Assembly (NCBI GenBank): GCA_004559845.1
Contig: SFWW01000012.1
Location: 1 to 18,989 of the forward strand
Direction of reading: 5' to 3'
DNA from: a bacterium
GTDB taxonomy: Bacteria; Bacteroidota; Bacteroidia; Bacteroidales; Muribaculaceae
Length of the DNA stretch: 18,989 nt
Of this stretch, positions 1 to 7,127 are shown piece after piece. Every line of letters begins with the position of its first letter. Within the stretch, counting starts at the first letter, position 1. A program made the position numbers and the translations under genes. The notes beneath the pieces are model-generated. The model was not told the origin of the DNA. It was given only the letters and a program-made list of their open reading frames with translations, and searched no databases.

Positions 1-669
1 GAAATGGAGAGTATGGTGAGCGATGAACTTTCGGAAGATCGCTTAGAGCAAGAAAAAGACAAGCGACGCATCACGCGCCGTTCGCTCTTTGAGGGCTTCA
101 TTGTGGGCGTTATCACCACTTTAATCGTTACGTTATTCTCCTATCGACTATATTTGATAAAATGCCCCGACCAAGCCGATAAACCCACACAAGAGGAGAC
201 TCTGGCGCAAGCACCCACAGCCGATAGCGTGGTAACACCGGCCGAAACAACTCCGGCAAAGGTGGACAGTGCACAACTCTTAGCTGAGCAAAAGGCTGCC
301 GAGGAAGCCCAAAAAGCCGAAGAAGCAAAAAAGAAGGAAGAAGAGGCTAAGAAGAAAGCTGAAGCTGAAGCTGAAGCTGAAAAGCAACAAGCTGCTCCAA
401 AGGGCGTGAACGCATCTCAAGACACCGTGCGCATCGGCACCACGCTCTTTAAGTTGAGTAAAAAACACTATGGCTCCGACAAATTCTGGGTCTACATCTA
501 CGAAGAAAACAAAGCCAAGTATCCCAACCCCAATTCCATTCCGGTGGGCGCAGTGCTCCGGATTCCGGCGCTCAGCAAATACGGCGCCACAGCAGGCGAC
601 CCCGCCAGCTTCAATGCCGCTAAGAAAAAGGAAACAGAAATCTACAACTCGCTGAACAAAAAGCGATAA
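1..669 (+). CDS. LysM-domain single-pass membrane protein, probably the C-terminal part of an HU-LysM protein (5' end outside window)
   Basis: The frame is open from base 1, so the visible ATG at 4 may be internal. Counting from that Met there are 221 residues. An acidic/basic stretch is followed by one membrane segment (about 30-52), then a Pro/Thr-rich linker, then a Lys/Glu/Ala-rich, probably coiled or extended segment (about 90-132) with a short run of GAAGCT repeats in the DNA. A LysM-like domain lies at about 141-190 (features TLFKLSKKHYG, NPNSIPVGAVLRIP), ending in a basic tail. LysM domains bind peptidoglycan glycans, so the C-terminus should lie in the periplasm. From memory, Bacteroidales carry proteins with an N-terminal HU-like domain, one TM and this kind of C-terminal LysM domain; that the missing N-terminus is HU-like is inference. 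It converges on umuC. Confidence 0.75.
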   Translation, partial: EMESMVSDELSEDRLEQEKDKRRITRRSLFEGFIVGVITTLIVTLFSYRLYLIKCPDQADKPTQEETLAQAPTADSVVTPAETTPAKVDSAQLLAEQKAAEEAQKAEEAKKKEEEAKKKAEAEAEAEKQQAAPKGVNASQDTVRIGTTLFKLSKKHYGSDKFWVYIYEENKAKYPNPNSIPVGAVLRIPALSKYGATAGDPASFNAAKKKETEIYNSLNKKR

Positions 670-691
670 TCCGCCCCGGCGGGGATTTTGT
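670..691 (+). terminator. Possible intrinsic terminator after the LysM gene
   Basis: Directly after the TAA stop there is a GC-rich inverted sequence (CCGCC-CC-GGCGG core) followed by ATTTTGT. The stem is short and its loop is tight, so termination is plausible but weak. Confidence 0.35.
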
Positions 692-800
692 GGGGCGGGC
701 GCAAAGTATTGCGCCCCTACAACGAATGTGTAAACTACAGTGTTTTAGTTTATTGCACGCATTACATGCCGGAGGCATGTCCCTACCGGTGGGTGACGCC
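692..800. repeat. Dispersed intergenic repeat with hairpins, copy 1
   Basis: The stretch holds two clean hairpins. GGGCGCAA/TTGCGCCC has arms at 697-704 and 709-716 with a 4-nt loop. ACATGCC/GGCATGT has arms at 764-770 and 774-780 with a 3-nt loop. Bases 741-795 align without gaps to 17011-17065, with about 45 of 55 identical by hand count. No coding frame is convincing. It looks like a non-coding repeated element of the genome, possibly a miniature inverted-repeat element; its boundaries are uncertain. The rest of the 431-base gap up to umuC is the octamer array. Confidence 0.55.
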
Positions 801-832
801 ACGAATCCCATGACCATTATTTCAAAGAGCCC

Positions 833-1100
833 GTTGACTCGTTGACTCGTTGACTCAAAAAACACTCGTTGACCCGTTGACCCGTTGACCCGTTGACCCG
901 TTGACCCGTTGACTCAAAAAACACTCGTTAACTCGTTGACTCGTTGACTCGTTGACTTGTTGACTCAAAAAACACTCGTTGACTCGTTGACTCGTTGACT
1001 CGTTAACTCGTTGACCCGTTGACCCGTTGACTCGTTGACTTGTTGACTCGTTGACTCGTTGACTCAAAAAACACTCGTTGACTCGTTGACTTGTTGACTT
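833..1100. repeat. Hierarchical octamer tandem array GTTRACYY with four identical 11-bp spacers
   Basis: The 268 bases parse completely into 28 octamers in five blocks of 3, 6, 5, 11 and 3 units. The blocks are separated by four identical spacers AAAAAACACTC at 857-867, 916-926, 967-977 and 1066-1076. The main unit is GTTGACTC; variants are GTTGACCC, GTTAACTC and GTTGACTT. Every change is a transition and all 28 units keep GTTRAC. The last unit touches the umuC stop codon (1101-1103). The array lies between convergent genes (LysM protein and umuC). The 8-base period and the lack of start context argue against coding. Confidence 0.95.
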
Positions 1101-2384
1101 TTATTTTTTGAGGTTGAGGCGAATGATGTCGTTGAGGTTGGTGGTGTATTGCTTACTGATATATTCACATTTCAGATGCCAGCGCTTGCTGTAGCCTTGC
1201 ACTGCCATTCGCAAAGTGTTGTGACCGTTTTTGCGGTTGATTTCGTCGATGGCTTGGCTCAAGCGCGCTTGCTTTTCTCGGTCCATAGTGTCGAAAAGAT
1301 TGCCTTGAATGGGCGAGGCTTTCACAATGTTCCACACCAGCACACCGGCTTTTTTGTAATGATACACACCATCGGCAGTCCACGCCAAGCGGAGCATATT
1401 CACGGCATAGCGCACCAGTTCGTTGAGGTCGGAGGTAGGCACTGGCGGTAAAAAGGTTTGGTGGATGTAGTGCGCCGGCACATCGGTGCGAAAGCGGTTG
1501 GTGTACGCAAAAATGGAAATGGCTTGGCACACGGTGCCTTCATTGCGCAATTTGGCGCTACATCGAGCGGCAAAATTGGCGATGGCCTCTTCCATATCGG
1601 CAAGTGCGGAGAGCCCTTGGTTGGGAAAACTGCGGCTGGTGCAGATGGTGAGTTTGTGAGGCAATTCTTCGATGCTGATGCAACTCTCTCCGCGCAGTTC
1701 TTTCCACGTGCGCACGCCGGTGATGGTGAGCATGCGTTTCACCCATTGCTCGGGCATTTGGGTCAAATCCCATGCTGTGTGCACTCCGCTTTGGTTGAGT
1801 TTGTCAACAGTGCGCCGACCGATGCCCCACACATCTTCTATGGGAAACAATCGGAGTGCTTTCTCGCGCTTTTCTTCGGTGTCGATGAGGCAACAGCCTT
1901 CGTAGCCGGGATATTTTTTGGCAAATTTGCTCCCCATTTTGGCGAGTGTCTTGGTGGGTGCCACTCCCAGCGAAATGGGGATGCCGGTGCCCTTGGTCAC
2001 TTCGCGCACGATGCGCTTGCCATACGCGGCTATCTCTTCCGAGCTTCCCATATCGCTGAGGTCGATGAATGCCTCGTCGATGCTGTAAATGTCTACCTTG
2101 GGCGTGTATCTGCCCAGCATGGTGTGCACCCGTCGGCTCATATCGCCGTAGAGATTGTAGTTCGACGAAAACACTGCCACGCCGTTTTGCTCCAATCGGT
2201 CTTTCACTTGGTAAAACGGATCTCCCATTTTAATGCCTAAGCGCTTGGATTCTTCGCTTCGGGCAATCACGCACCCATCGTTGTTCGACAGCACCACCAC
2301 CGGTTTGCCCACGAGATCGGGATGAAACACCCGCTCACAGGAGCAGTAGAAATTGTTGCAGTCGGCAAGTCCAAACAGGAGCAT
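1101..2384 (-). CDS. umuC: UmuC-type Y-family DNA polymerase (Pol V catalytic subunit)
   Basis: The 427-residue product is of usual UmuC length. It begins MLLFGLADCNNFY with catalytic Asp8. The second catalytic motif YSIDEAFIDL places Asp103 and Glu104. Further Y-family signs are VVVLSNNDGCVIARS (about 29-43), the helix-hairpin-helix region around VWGIGRRTV, and a C-terminal UmuC-specific part. Known role: error-prone translesion synthesis on damaged DNA, activated with processed UmuD and RecA. The ATG at 2382-2384 gives the canonical N-terminus. It lies 108 bases downstream of umuD on the same strand, a gap largely filled by a 9-bp array, and its stop touches the octamer array. Co-expression with umuD is likely by context. 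No LexA-type operator was recognised. Confidence 0.95.
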   Translation of the reverse strand: MLLFGLADCNNFYCSCERVFHPDLVGKPVVVLSNNDGCVIARSEESKRLGIKMGDPFYQVKDRLEQNGVAVFSSNYNLYGDMSRRVHTMLGRYTPKVDIYSIDEAFIDLSDMGSSEEIAAYGKRIVREVTKGTGIPISLGVAPTKTLAKMGSKFAKKYPGYEGCCLIDTEEKREKALRLFPIEDVWGIGRRTVDKLNQSGVHTAWDLTQMPEQWVKRMLTITGVRTWKELRGESCISIEELPHKLTICTSRSFPNQGLSALADMEEAIANFAARCSAKLRNEGTVCQAISIFAYTNRFRTDVPAHYIHQTFLPPVPTSDLNELVRYAVNMLRLAWTADGVYHYKKAGVLVWNIVKASPIQGNLFDTMDREKQARLSQAIDEINRKNGHNTLRMAVQGYSKRWHLKCEYISKQYTTNLNDIIRLNLKK

Positions 2385-2399
2385 GGAGTATGTTTATTA

Positions 2400-2470
2400 G
2401 AAGTTAAAGAAGTTAAAGAAGTTAAAGAAGTTGAAGAAGTTAAAGAAGTTGAAGAAGTTGAAGAAGTTTA
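2400..2470. repeat. 9-bp tandem array GAAGTTRAA between umuD and umuC
   Basis: Seven full units run from 2400 to 2462, four GAAGTTAAA and three GAAGTTGAA, plus a partial eighth. The only variation inside full units is A/G at one position. The array occupies most of the 108-base gap between the umuD stop and the umuC start, where umuDC genes are normally close together, so any umuDC transcript would carry it as TTYAACTTC repeats. Confidence 0.93.
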
Positions 2471-2492
2471 GGCGGATGCTTTTTTAGGCGAT

Positions 2493-2948
2493 TTATTCGT
2501 GGAAGCGACGGATGCAAAAGGTCATCACGCCCCACACCAAAAAGGTGTTTTCTTCGGTCACTTTTATGGGTTTGTAGTCAGCATTGGCGGGCATCAGCCA
2601 AGCACAACCTTCGTGCTCGTCGACCTTGAAGCGCTTTAAGGTGAATTCGCCATCTATAAATGCCGCCACTATGTCGCCTTCTTTGGCTTCTATGCTTTTG
2701 TCGATTACCACCAAATCGCCGTCAAAAATACCGGCTTCGCACATGGAATTGCCTTCCACACGCGCATAAAAGGTGGTTTCGCTGTCGCGTACAAGTATTT
2801 TCCCCAAATTGATGGCATCGGTGGCATAATCCTGTGCCGGACTGGGAAAGCCGGCGCGCAAACTCCCGCCATATGGCACATCAATCAATGCCTCGGCATC
2901 TGCCGAAAACATTTGTAGCCGTATTTCCATTTCTTTGTTGGTCATCAT
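2493..2948 (-). CDS. umuD: UmuD / LexA-like S24 autoprotease, DNA polymerase V accessory subunit
   Basis: From the ATG at 2946-2948 the product has 151 residues. The Ala32-Gly33 pair in LRAGFPSPAQDY fits the self-cleavage site. Catalytic Ser68 lies in EGNSM and catalytic Lys105 in TLKRF, as in the S24 family. There is no DNA-binding domain, which separates it from LexA. Known role: RecA-stimulated self-cleavage gives UmuD', which joins UmuC as Pol V. The frame extends further upstream with a TTG, but the double ATG (2946-2948 and 2943-2945) gives the more usual protein. It stands 83 bases after the TlpA-like gene and just upstream of umuC. Confidence 0.92.
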   Translation of the reverse strand: MMTNKEMEIRLQMFSADAEALIDVPYGGSLRAGFPSPAQDYATDAINLGKILVRDSETTFYARVEGNSMCEAGIFDGDLVVIDKSIEAKEGDIVAAFIDGEFTLKRFKVDEHEGCAWLMPANADYKPIKVTEENTFLVWGVMTFCIRRFHE

Positions 2949-3031
2949 CAAAATATATAAGTGTGTGTGTTGTTCGTAAGTCTTTGGCAAAGTTGCGATT
3001 TTTTCAGCATATTGCCATCGATGCTACCACC

Positions 3032-3580
3032 CTACTTCTCAGGCTGCGCTTGCAGGCATTCTTCCACGGCTTGCGCTATTGCCTCGCCGCGTAGCCCTCG
3101 CCGCAACACCTTGCCATCGGCACTGAAAAGAATGATTTCGGGAATGCCTTTTATATCGTAGGCATCGCTGCCTGCTTTTTGCGCATTGATGATTTGCGGA
3201 TAGGGAATTTGCATCTCGGCAATGGCTTGCTCGGTGTCGGCAGGTTCGTCCCAAGTGGCAATACCCAGCACCACCACCTTGTCGCCATATTTGCGATACA
3301 CATCTATCAAATAGGGAATTTCACGACGGCAGGGGCCACACCAACTTGCCCAAAAATCAGCCACCACGGGTTTGCCCTTGCCCACATAGTCGCTCAAGCG
3401 CTGCGTGGTGCCTTTGTAAGTGGCAGAAAAATCCACAAACCTATCAGTGGGCTTTAGCATGGAGGGAGCCTCTGCTTGCATTTCATTCACTTGCTCAGCC
3501 TCATTCGGCTGAGCTTCTTTCTTGTTACACGCCGCCAGCGCCATAGTCGCCAACAACAAATATACTACCTTTCGCATCAT
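3032..3580 (-). CDS. TlpA/ResA-like thioredoxin-fold lipoprotein
   Basis: The 182-residue protein starts with a lipoprotein signal peptide: basic MMRK, hydrophobic core and lipobox L15-A-A-C18. A short polar linker follows, then an AhpC/TSA-thioredoxin-like domain with redox motif WCGPC (W80-C84) and the cis-proline loop KGIPEI (Pro147). Inserted segments between the CXXC helix and the cis-Pro fit TlpA/ResA-type proteins. Expected role: thiol-disulfide exchange outside the cytoplasm, anchored to a membrane; its partner cannot be read from the sequence. The ATG at 3578-3580 is preceded by a good Bacteroidota promoter. Neighbours (umuDC, Pmp3-like genes) do not suggest a shared pathway. Confidence 0.88.
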   Translation of the reverse strand: MMRKVVYLLLATMALAACNKKEAQPNEAEQVNEMQAEAPSMLKPTDRFVDFSATYKGTTQRLSDYVGKGKPVVADFWASWCGPCRREIPYLIDVYRKYGDKVVVLGIATWDEPADTEQAIAEMQIPYPQIINAQKAGSDAYDIKGIPEIILFSADGKVLRRGLRGEAIAQAVEECLQAQPEK

Positions 3581-3601
3581 CGTTCAAAAAATATATTTCT
3601 C

Positions 3602-3633
3602 CAAAATTACAAAAAATTTTGGCGATAGCGAAA
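3602..3633 (-). promoter_or_regulatory. Bacteroidota-type promoter for the TlpA-like gene
   Basis: Read leftward, a perfect -7 box TAATTTTG (TAnnTTTG) at 3602-3609 is separated by 20 bases from TTTC at 3630-3633, one mismatch from the -33 TTTG. Transcription would begin close upstream of the start codon at 3580. This is a pattern match only. Confidence 0.55.
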
Positions 3634-3662
3634 TCTTTCTTCTATGAAAAAACGTGCTTTCA

Positions 3663-3851
3663 TCAATGGTGGAAAATTTTGCGACGAGAGCGAGTGATTT
3701 TGGAATCTAAGCAGATAAGGAATGCTACCACCACTCCGGGAACCCATCCACAAATAGTGATGGCTGTCACTAATAATACCACGGCACACCCTTTGTCGAT
3801 AACGGCAATGGGTGGGCAAATAATGCATAATAGTGCTTTAAGGCATCCCAT
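3663..3851 (-). CDS. Pmp3/YqaE-like small membrane protein, copy A
   Basis: The 62-residue protein begins MGCLKALLCIICPPIAVIDKG. It has two hydrophobic segments (about 5-17 and 22-47) joined by PPxAVxDKGC, with TICGWVPGV in the second helix. This is the layout of the Pmp3/YqaE (UPF0057) family, whose members are about 50-60 residues and have been linked to membrane potential and stress in other organisms; the function here is unknown. Unlike copy B it carries a basic C-terminal tail (KITRSRRK). It starts 42 bases after copy B on the same strand, and both start regions share the same bases around TAGTG/CACTATGGGATGCC, consistent with a tandem duplication. Confidence 0.8.
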   Translation of the reverse strand: MGCLKALLCIICPPIAVIDKGCAVVLLVTAITICGWVPGVVVAFLICLDSKITRSRRKIFHH

Positions 3852-3893
3852 AGTGTAATGATCTGCGTTATTGGCTAATTTTTTCGGAAGGGC

Positions 3894-4049
3894 TTATGGT
3901 TGTTTGTAACAAATTAAAATGGCACCTATCACACCCGGCACCCATCCGCAAATGGTGAGCGCCAGCACTAAAAGAACAGAACCGCAACCTTTATCAAGCA
4001 CGGCAAGCGGTGGAAACAAAATACATAATAAAGCTCTAAGGCATCCCAT
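3894..4049 (-). CDS. Pmp3/YqaE-like small membrane protein, copy B
   Basis: A 51-residue frame, starting MGCLRALLCILFPPLAVLDKG and ending ICYKQP, matches copy A over almost its whole length, including PPxAVxDKGC and TICGWVPGV. Two hydrophobic segments are expected. The ATG at 4047-4049 lies only five bases after the murF stop (4055-4057), so translation is probably coupled to murF and the gene likely shares its transcript. At 51 codons it can be missed by length-filtered gene callers. Which of the two copies is ancestral cannot be told from here. Confidence 0.8.
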   Translation of the reverse strand: MGCLRALLCILFPPLAVLDKGCGSVLLVLALTICGWVPGVIGAILICYKQP

Positions 4050-4054
4050 AGTGA

Positions 4055-5425
4055 TTAATTATTTTTAAGGAGTTCTACAATTCTACTGAATTGCATGAAA
4101 TGCGATGCTTTCACCAAGATGGTGTCGCCTTCATGAATGATGTGAGGAAGGGCTTCTATCAGCGCATCACGAGTGGAGAAATGCTGCACATCAATGGAAG
4201 TGTCGGCTGTTGCTATTTCTCGGGCAAGGGCTTCGGTAAGCCGACCGGCGCAATACACGGCATCAATATTCAGCCCGGCAGCAAACTTACCCACTTCGGC
4301 GTGCAGCGCTTTTTCGTTTTCGCCCAATTCGCCCATATCGCCGAGGATAGCCACTTTGCGCCCAATGCCGTCTTGCAGCACCTCAAGCGATGCTTTCATC
4401 GACACGGGATTAGCATTGTAGCAGTCGTCGATAATGGTGCACCGAGGGGTGTCGATGATATGGAAACGCCCGGCGAGCGTGCCATTGGCTTCAATGCCTG
4501 CTTTTATTTGCTCTATCGATAAACCGTACACCCACCCGGCTGCTGCCCCCGCCAACGCGTTATACACCATGTGCTTGCCCGGCATACCCACCACGGCGGA
4601 AAATTCGCCCGCAGGTGTGTGGAATAGGCAGGAAGTGCCTTTCAGCCCCCGGCTTTGCAGTGCGGTGGCATAGAAATCGCATTGCGGTGTGAGCCCGAAT
4701 GTGATAGGCTTAATGCCTTTCACATCGGTGATGGTGGCGAGTTTGTCGTCGTCGCCATTAATGATGATATGAGCATCGGGTTGAATGAAATCAAACACCT
4801 CGGATTTAGCTTTCAAAATGCCGTCTCTATCAATGAGGTTCTCCAAGTGGCAGCACCCTATATTGGTCATAATCACGGTGTTGGGGCGTGCCACCTTTGC
4901 TAAGCGGTGCATTTCGCCAAAGTTGCTGATGCCCATTTCCAGCACCGCCAACTCGTGATTGCTTCGCAGGCGGAAAATGGTGATGGGCAAGCCGAGTTCG
5001 TTGTTGAAATTGCCTTCGGTTTTGAGTGTTTGATATTTCCGGCTCAGCACACTGTAGGTCATCTCTTTGGTGCTCGTTTTACCCACACTGCCCACGATAC
5101 CCACCACCGGAATGTGGAGTTGCTGTAGGTAAAATTCTGCCACATCTTTCATTGCTTGCAGTGTGGAATGCACAAGGATGTATGGAAATGGACGAGGTCC
5201 GAGATCTTCCTCTGTCATCACTGCCAAAGCACCGCTTTCGATGGTTTGGTCGATAAATTGATGGCCATCTACGCGTTCGCCCTTAATCGCCACAAACAAA
5301 CCGCCCTTCGGCACTTTGCGGCTGTCGGTTTCAATTGCCGACACCTCCACATCTTTTTGGTGTGCCAATCCCACAAACCTACCGTGGGCGGCATCAGCAA
5401 TATGTTGTAGTGAAAGATTTTTCAT
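4055..5425 (-). CDS. murF: UDP-N-acetylmuramoyl-tripeptide--D-alanyl-D-alanine ligase
   Basis: MurF adds D-Ala-D-Ala to UDP-MurNAc-tripeptide with ATP in the cytoplasm, the last soluble step of the peptidoglycan precursor. From the ATG at 5425 there are 456 residues. The N-terminal substrate domain has TDSRKVPKGGLFVAIKG; the Mur-ligase central domain has the P-loop GSVGKTS (about 112-118), EGNFNNELG (about 137-145) and the ATP-domain lysine region LKAKSEVFD. The C-terminal domain begins near DDCYNANP (about 333-340), with GDMGELG after it. The frame also has an ATG at 5431 and a TTG at 5437; MKNLSL at 5425 is the more typical start. It follows ddl by 20 bases, so the enzymes making and using D-Ala-D-Ala are side by side. 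Confidence 0.95.
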   Translation of the reverse strand: MKNLSLQHIADAAHGRFVGLAHQKDVEVSAIETDSRKVPKGGLFVAIKGERVDGHQFIDQTIESGALAVMTEEDLGPRPFPYILVHSTLQAMKDVAEFYLQQLHIPVVGIVGSVGKTSTKEMTYSVLSRKYQTLKTEGNFNNELGLPITIFRLRSNHELAVLEMGISNFGEMHRLAKVARPNTVIMTNIGCCHLENLIDRDGILKAKSEVFDFIQPDAHIIINGDDDKLATITDVKGIKPITFGLTPQCDFYATALQSRGLKGTSCLFHTPAGEFSAVVGMPGKHMVYNALAGAAAGWVYGLSIEQIKAGIEANGTLAGRFHIIDTPRCTIIDDCYNANPVSMKASLEVLQDGIGRKVAILGDMGELGENEKALHAEVGKFAAGLNIDAVYCAGRLTEALAREIATADTSIDVQHFSTRDALIEALPHIIHEGDTILVKASHFMQFSRIVELLKNN

Positions 5426-5445
5426 ACCCATGAGCAATAGCGCAG

Positions 5446-6483
5446 TTATGCCTTACATTTTTTCAACGACACTTCAATCAATTTTTCACAAAGTTCGGCG
5501 TAGGAAACACCCACTTCTGCCGCCTCTTGCGGGAGCAGGCTGGTGGCTGTCATACCCGGGAGGGTGTTGGCTTCGAGCACTATCATTTGCCCTTGCTCGT
5601 TCATCAAGAAGTCGACCCGCCCATACGAGGTGATGCCCAGCGCTTTCATGGCTTCTTCGGCATGGCGCTGCATGCGCAGGGTTTGCTCTTCGGTGATTTG
5701 CGCCGGACACGTTTCGATAGTGGCGCCCGGCACATATTTATTTTTGTAATCATACCACCCTTCTTTCGGCGCTATTTCTATCACCGGAAGGGCTTTGCCT
5801 TCTACCACGCCCACCGAAAATTCTCTTCCTTTGAAAAATTCTTCCACCACAGCCTTTTCTTCGAGGGCGAATGCCGTGGCCACCGATGCCTGGAATTGCT
5901 CGGCATTGTCGGCAATGGTGCATCCCACACTGGAACCTCCGCATGCCGGCTTCACAATCACAGGATACGACAGTCCTTTTTCTTCAGGGGTGATGATGCC
6001 GTGAAGGCGCGAAATTTCGTAGCCTTTGGCGGTGGGTACGCCTTTCGCCTGGAAAATGTATTTGGTGATGGTTTTGTCCATGGCTATGGCGCTGCTCAAA
6101 TAGCCGGTGCCGGTGTAAGGAATGCCTAATAGGTCGAATGCGGCTTGAATGCGTCCGTCTTCTCCGTTGGCACCATGGAGCGCCAAAAATGCCACATCGG
6201 CGGCTTGACACATGGCTATCACATTCGGTCCGAAAAAGGAGCGGCGAGTGGCCTTCATACTTTCGATTTGGTCGTCAAAACTGCTCATATAGGCGCTTGC
6301 TTGCTCCACATCGTAGTGAGCGGGGAAGTAGTGGGCAGCATCCACATGCTCTACGCCACAAAACACATCAACCAACACTGCGCGATGCCCTTTCTCGCGA
6401 AGCGCCTTACACACATTAGTTCCTGACACAATTGACACTTTTCTTTCGGTGCTGGTACCACCGGCGAGTACTACTATTTTCAT
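5446..6483 (-). CDS. ddl: D-alanine--D-alanine ligase
   Basis: Ddl joins two D-Ala with ATP, supplying the dipeptide that MurF uses next. The 345-residue protein from the ATG at 6481-6483 is of normal length. It shows GGTSTERKVS (about 8-17, first D-Ala site), LHGANGEDG (about 102-110), the ATP-grasp loop KPACGGSSVG (about 178-187), the omega-loop YDYKNKY (about 244-250) and the metal/substrate motif LEANTLPGMT (about 303-312). The frame continues upstream to 6558, but MKIVVLAGG is the family's start. A -7 promoter box at 6563-6570 would also place the transcript start within that extension. It heads a likely ddl-murF-pmp3-like transcript. Confidence 0.95.
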   Translation of the reverse strand: MKIVVLAGGTSTERKVSIVSGTNVCKALREKGHRAVLVDVFCGVEHVDAAHYFPAHYDVEQASAYMSSFDDQIESMKATRRSFFGPNVIAMCQAADVAFLALHGANGEDGRIQAAFDLLGIPYTGTGYLSSAIAMDKTITKYIFQAKGVPTAKGYEISRLHGIITPEEKGLSYPVIVKPACGGSSVGCTIADNAEQFQASVATAFALEEKAVVEEFFKGREFSVGVVEGKALPVIEIAPKEGWYDYKNKYVPGATIETCPAQITEEQTLRMQRHAEEAMKALGITSYGRVDFLMNEQGQMIVLEANTLPGMTATSLLPQEAAEVGVSYAELCEKLIEVSLKKCKA

Positions 6484-6562
6484 TCCTTGTGAGTAATGAT
6501 TAATCAATATAAATAAATCGTTTTCACGCTCACTGCAACAGTTGCCGCAGCAAACCAAAAGG

Positions 6563-6570
6563 CAAAATTA
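6563..6570 (-). promoter_or_regulatory. -7 box of a likely ddl promoter
   Basis: Read leftward, TAATTTTG is a perfect TAnnTTTG box in the gap between the membrane-protein gene and ddl, giving a leader of about 75 bases. It shares the longer string TTTGTAATTTTG with the promoter before the TlpA-like gene. No good -33 TTTG was found at the expected 19-21 spacing, which lowers confidence. Confidence 0.45.
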
Positions 6571-6623
6571 CAAATAATGTGGGAAAACAGCTCACTTTTT
6601 GCCACAATAATTACACATTTGGG

Positions 6624-7127
6624 TCAATCTTTTTTTACAAAAAGGCTGATACACCAATTCGCGCACAGCGAAATGGCGTAGGAAAATGTGGTGAAAAATA
6701 AAAAGATGAGGATGGCGCACGACACAGCATCTTCGATGGAATGGCACCACATACTCGCCACCACTGCGGTGAATATGGGAAGTGGAAGCGTAGCGAAATA
6801 GTTGATTCCAAAACGCTTACTAAATTCCAAAGGCTGATTTTTCCGACGGCTAAACTGATAGGCGGCAATAGCAAATGTGGCGATACACAGCAAAAGCATC
6901 ACCATCCACGATTGAGTGGCATAGGTAGTGGTGCTGGCTAAGAAAATGGCAATGAACGCCACGCGCTGTGTGGTGTAGGTTTCGTCGGAGGTGCGAATGT
7001 CGCTATAAAAGGCTTGCGTGCTAAATTCGTTTTGCTGAAGCATTTGCACATCGTAACGCAGGATCACACACCACGCTCCCAAAAGCGTGACCAAAAAAGC
7101 AATATTCACAATTAAACTCACCGACAT
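6624..7127 (-). CDS. Multi-pass membrane protein of unknown function
   Basis: I do not recognise the family. The 167-residue protein has about five hydrophobic segments: roughly 4-24, 54-72, 74-91, 108-127 and 133-160. A polar loop of about 30 residues follows the first, with the sequence QNEFSTQAFYSDIRTSDE. A basic stretch FSRRKNQ lies after the third. No catalytic motif is visible. It starts at the ATG 7125-7127 and ends 140 bases before ddl on the same strand. ddl has its own likely promoter, so a shared function in envelope synthesis is only suggested by position. Its upstream region is shared with the divergent sppA gene. Confidence 0.7.
   Translation of the reverse strand: MSVSLIVNIAFLVTLLGAWCVILRYDVQMLQQNEFSTQAFYSDIRTSDETYTTQRVAFIAIFLASTTTYATQSWMVMLLLCIATFAIAAYQFSRRKNQPLEFSKRFGINYFATLPLPIFTAVVASMWCHSIEDAVSCAILIFLFFTTFSYAISLCANWCISLFVKKD

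Noticed and set aside
855..1067. Leftward 70-residue frame rich in VNESTSQR repeats
   Set aside because: It is only the translation of the octamer array and has no independent start signal or family resemblance.
833..1100. Octamer array read as a CRISPR array
   Set aside because: Units are 8 bases and the interspersed 11-base segments are identical to each other, the reverse of repeats with unique spacers; no cas gene is nearby.
833..1100. TTGAC cores read as a series of -35 promoter boxes
   Set aside because: The phylum uses TTTG/TAnnTTTG promoters, no -10 or -7 boxes follow, and the array lies between convergent genes.
1458..2240. Rightward 260-codon frame opposite umuC
   Set aside because: It mirrors umuC, whose catalytic motifs are complete, and starts without any promoter or start context.
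2949..3031. Promoter for umuD with CAACTTTG read leftward
   Set aside because: The -7 box has one mismatch and the -33 position is poor; the ATAT-rich stretch next to the ATG is too close to serve as a -7 box. Not strong enough to list.
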